A stretch of DNA of 64,000 bases from Cynocephalus volans. Lineage: Eukaryota > Chordata > Mammalia > Dermoptera > Cynocephalidae. The position numbers were made by a program, and so were the translations under genes. The stretch is from contig NC_084462.1 of the NCBI RefSeq assembly GCF_027409185.1, positions 1,364,001 to 1,428,000 on the forward strand, read 5' to 3'. Numbering within the stretch: the stretch's first letter is position 1; each line of letters begins with the position of its first letter. This document shows positions 63,520 to 64,000 of the stretch, piece after piece. A model generated the notes under the pieces. The model saw only the letters and a program-made list of their open reading frames with translations. It made no database searches and was not told the origin of the DNA.

Positions 63520-63690
63520 TCCCCTTACTTTCCGTCGTTTTGCATAGCGTTATCACTCCCTGATGTTGTATTCTATATTTACTTCCTTACTGCCTGTCTC
63601 CCCAACTAGAATGGCAGTTCCCCAAGGCAGATTTTTATCTGCTTTGTTCACAGCTGTATACCCAGTGCTTAGCACATTGCTGGTGCTGAG
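63520..63690 (+). mobile_element. L2 LINE 3' piece, second part
   Basis: CTGCCTGTCTCCCCAACTAG, CCCAGTGCTTAGCACATTGC, the L2 tail. Confidence 0.6.
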
Positions 63691-63713
63691 TATTTAAAAA
63701 AAATGCTATGAAG

Positions 63714-63886
63714 GGGGCCAGCCCGTGGCTCTCTTGGGAGAGTGCGGTGCTGATAACACCAAGGCCGTGGGTTCGGATCCCTACATAGGAATGGCCAGTT
63801 AGCTCACTGGGTGAGCGTGGTGCTGACAACACCAAGCCAAGGGTTAAGATCCTCTCACCAGTCATCTTTATTAAAAAAAAAAAAAA
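63714..63886 (+). mobile_element. CYN SINE dimer
   Basis: GGGGCCAGCCCGTGGCTCTC head, junction CCCTACATAGGAATGG, ending CAGTCATCTTTATT with A tail. Confidence 0.9.
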
Positions 63887-63954
63887 TTGGTATTAAGAAA
63901 ATAAACAAGCTGTTATCATAGAGAATGAATATGTGTGTGTATTGTGTGTGTCAC

Positions 63955-64000
63955 ATAAGCAAGGATGGTTAGGAAGGGCCTTTCTGAGGAGGTGACATTT
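63955..64000 (-). mobile_element. L2-like LINE, start of a reverse copy at window edge
   Basis: GGAAGGGCCTTTCTGAGGAG then GTGACATTT, as in the copy at 59840. Cut by the window end. Confidence 0.5.

Overview
The window is mammalian nuclear DNA. It carries spliced genes with GT-AG introns in an order that matches human 19q13.33: IZUMO1 (minus), FUT1 (minus), FGF21 (plus), BCAT2 (minus) and HSD17B14 (minus). The interspersed repeats suggest the species. Roughly 47 copies or pieces of one tRNA-Ile-like SINE lie here, as single units and as two-unit dimers with A-rich tails. This is the form described for the CYN SINEs of colugos (Dermoptera), so I infer Galeopterus or Cynocephalus. Older layers (MIR, L2, L1M, MER5A, MaLR LTRs) are those shared by placental mammals.

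Layout. 1-3651: IZUMO1, nine coding exons, complete except for the stop codon, which should lie just left of base 1. 3.7-5.7 kb: spacer with promoter-like motifs. 5.7-9.2 kb: FUT1, with its single coding exon at 7351-8430, a long 3'UTR and a CpG-rich 5' end. 10.08-10.44 kb: a 37-bp-type minisatellite. 11.2-12.9 kb: FGF21, three coding exons, complete. 12.9-37.6 kb: a repeat-rich gene desert with solo LTRs, L1 and L2 pieces, an inverted duplication, an AT-rich palindrome and an L1 5'UTR-like insertion. 37.6-52.2 kb: BCAT2, eleven coding exons, complete, with several tandem-repeat arrays in its introns. 53.3-53.6 kb: an unassigned CpG island. 54.1-55.7 kb: the last four coding exons of HSD17B14. 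55.7-64 kb: HSD17B14 intron filled with SINEs and old LINEs; the first exons must lie to the right of the window.

The five genes are not an operon and share no single pathway. IZUMO1 acts in sperm-egg fusion. FUT1 makes the H antigen. FGF21 is a liver hormone of fasting. BCAT2 is the mitochondrial branched-chain aminotransferase. HSD17B14 is a short-chain dehydrogenase. FGF21 and BCAT2 are both metabolic genes, but nothing here shows joint control.

I found no new enzyme system, CRISPR array or phage-like locus. The observations most worth a second look are: a 37-bp minisatellite family shared by two sites in the window and resembling the human 19q MSR1 family; a close inverted duplication at 13.98-15.39 kb; a nested composite SINE insertion at 43.1-43.6 kb; very short 5'-truncated SINE insertions with perfect target duplications; a SINE whose target duplication covers part of an HSD17B14 splice donor; and a stop codon that trims the FUT1 C-terminus. 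Exon limits were read by eye from splice consensus and from remembered human protein sequences, with frame and length checks. No alignment or database search was run.
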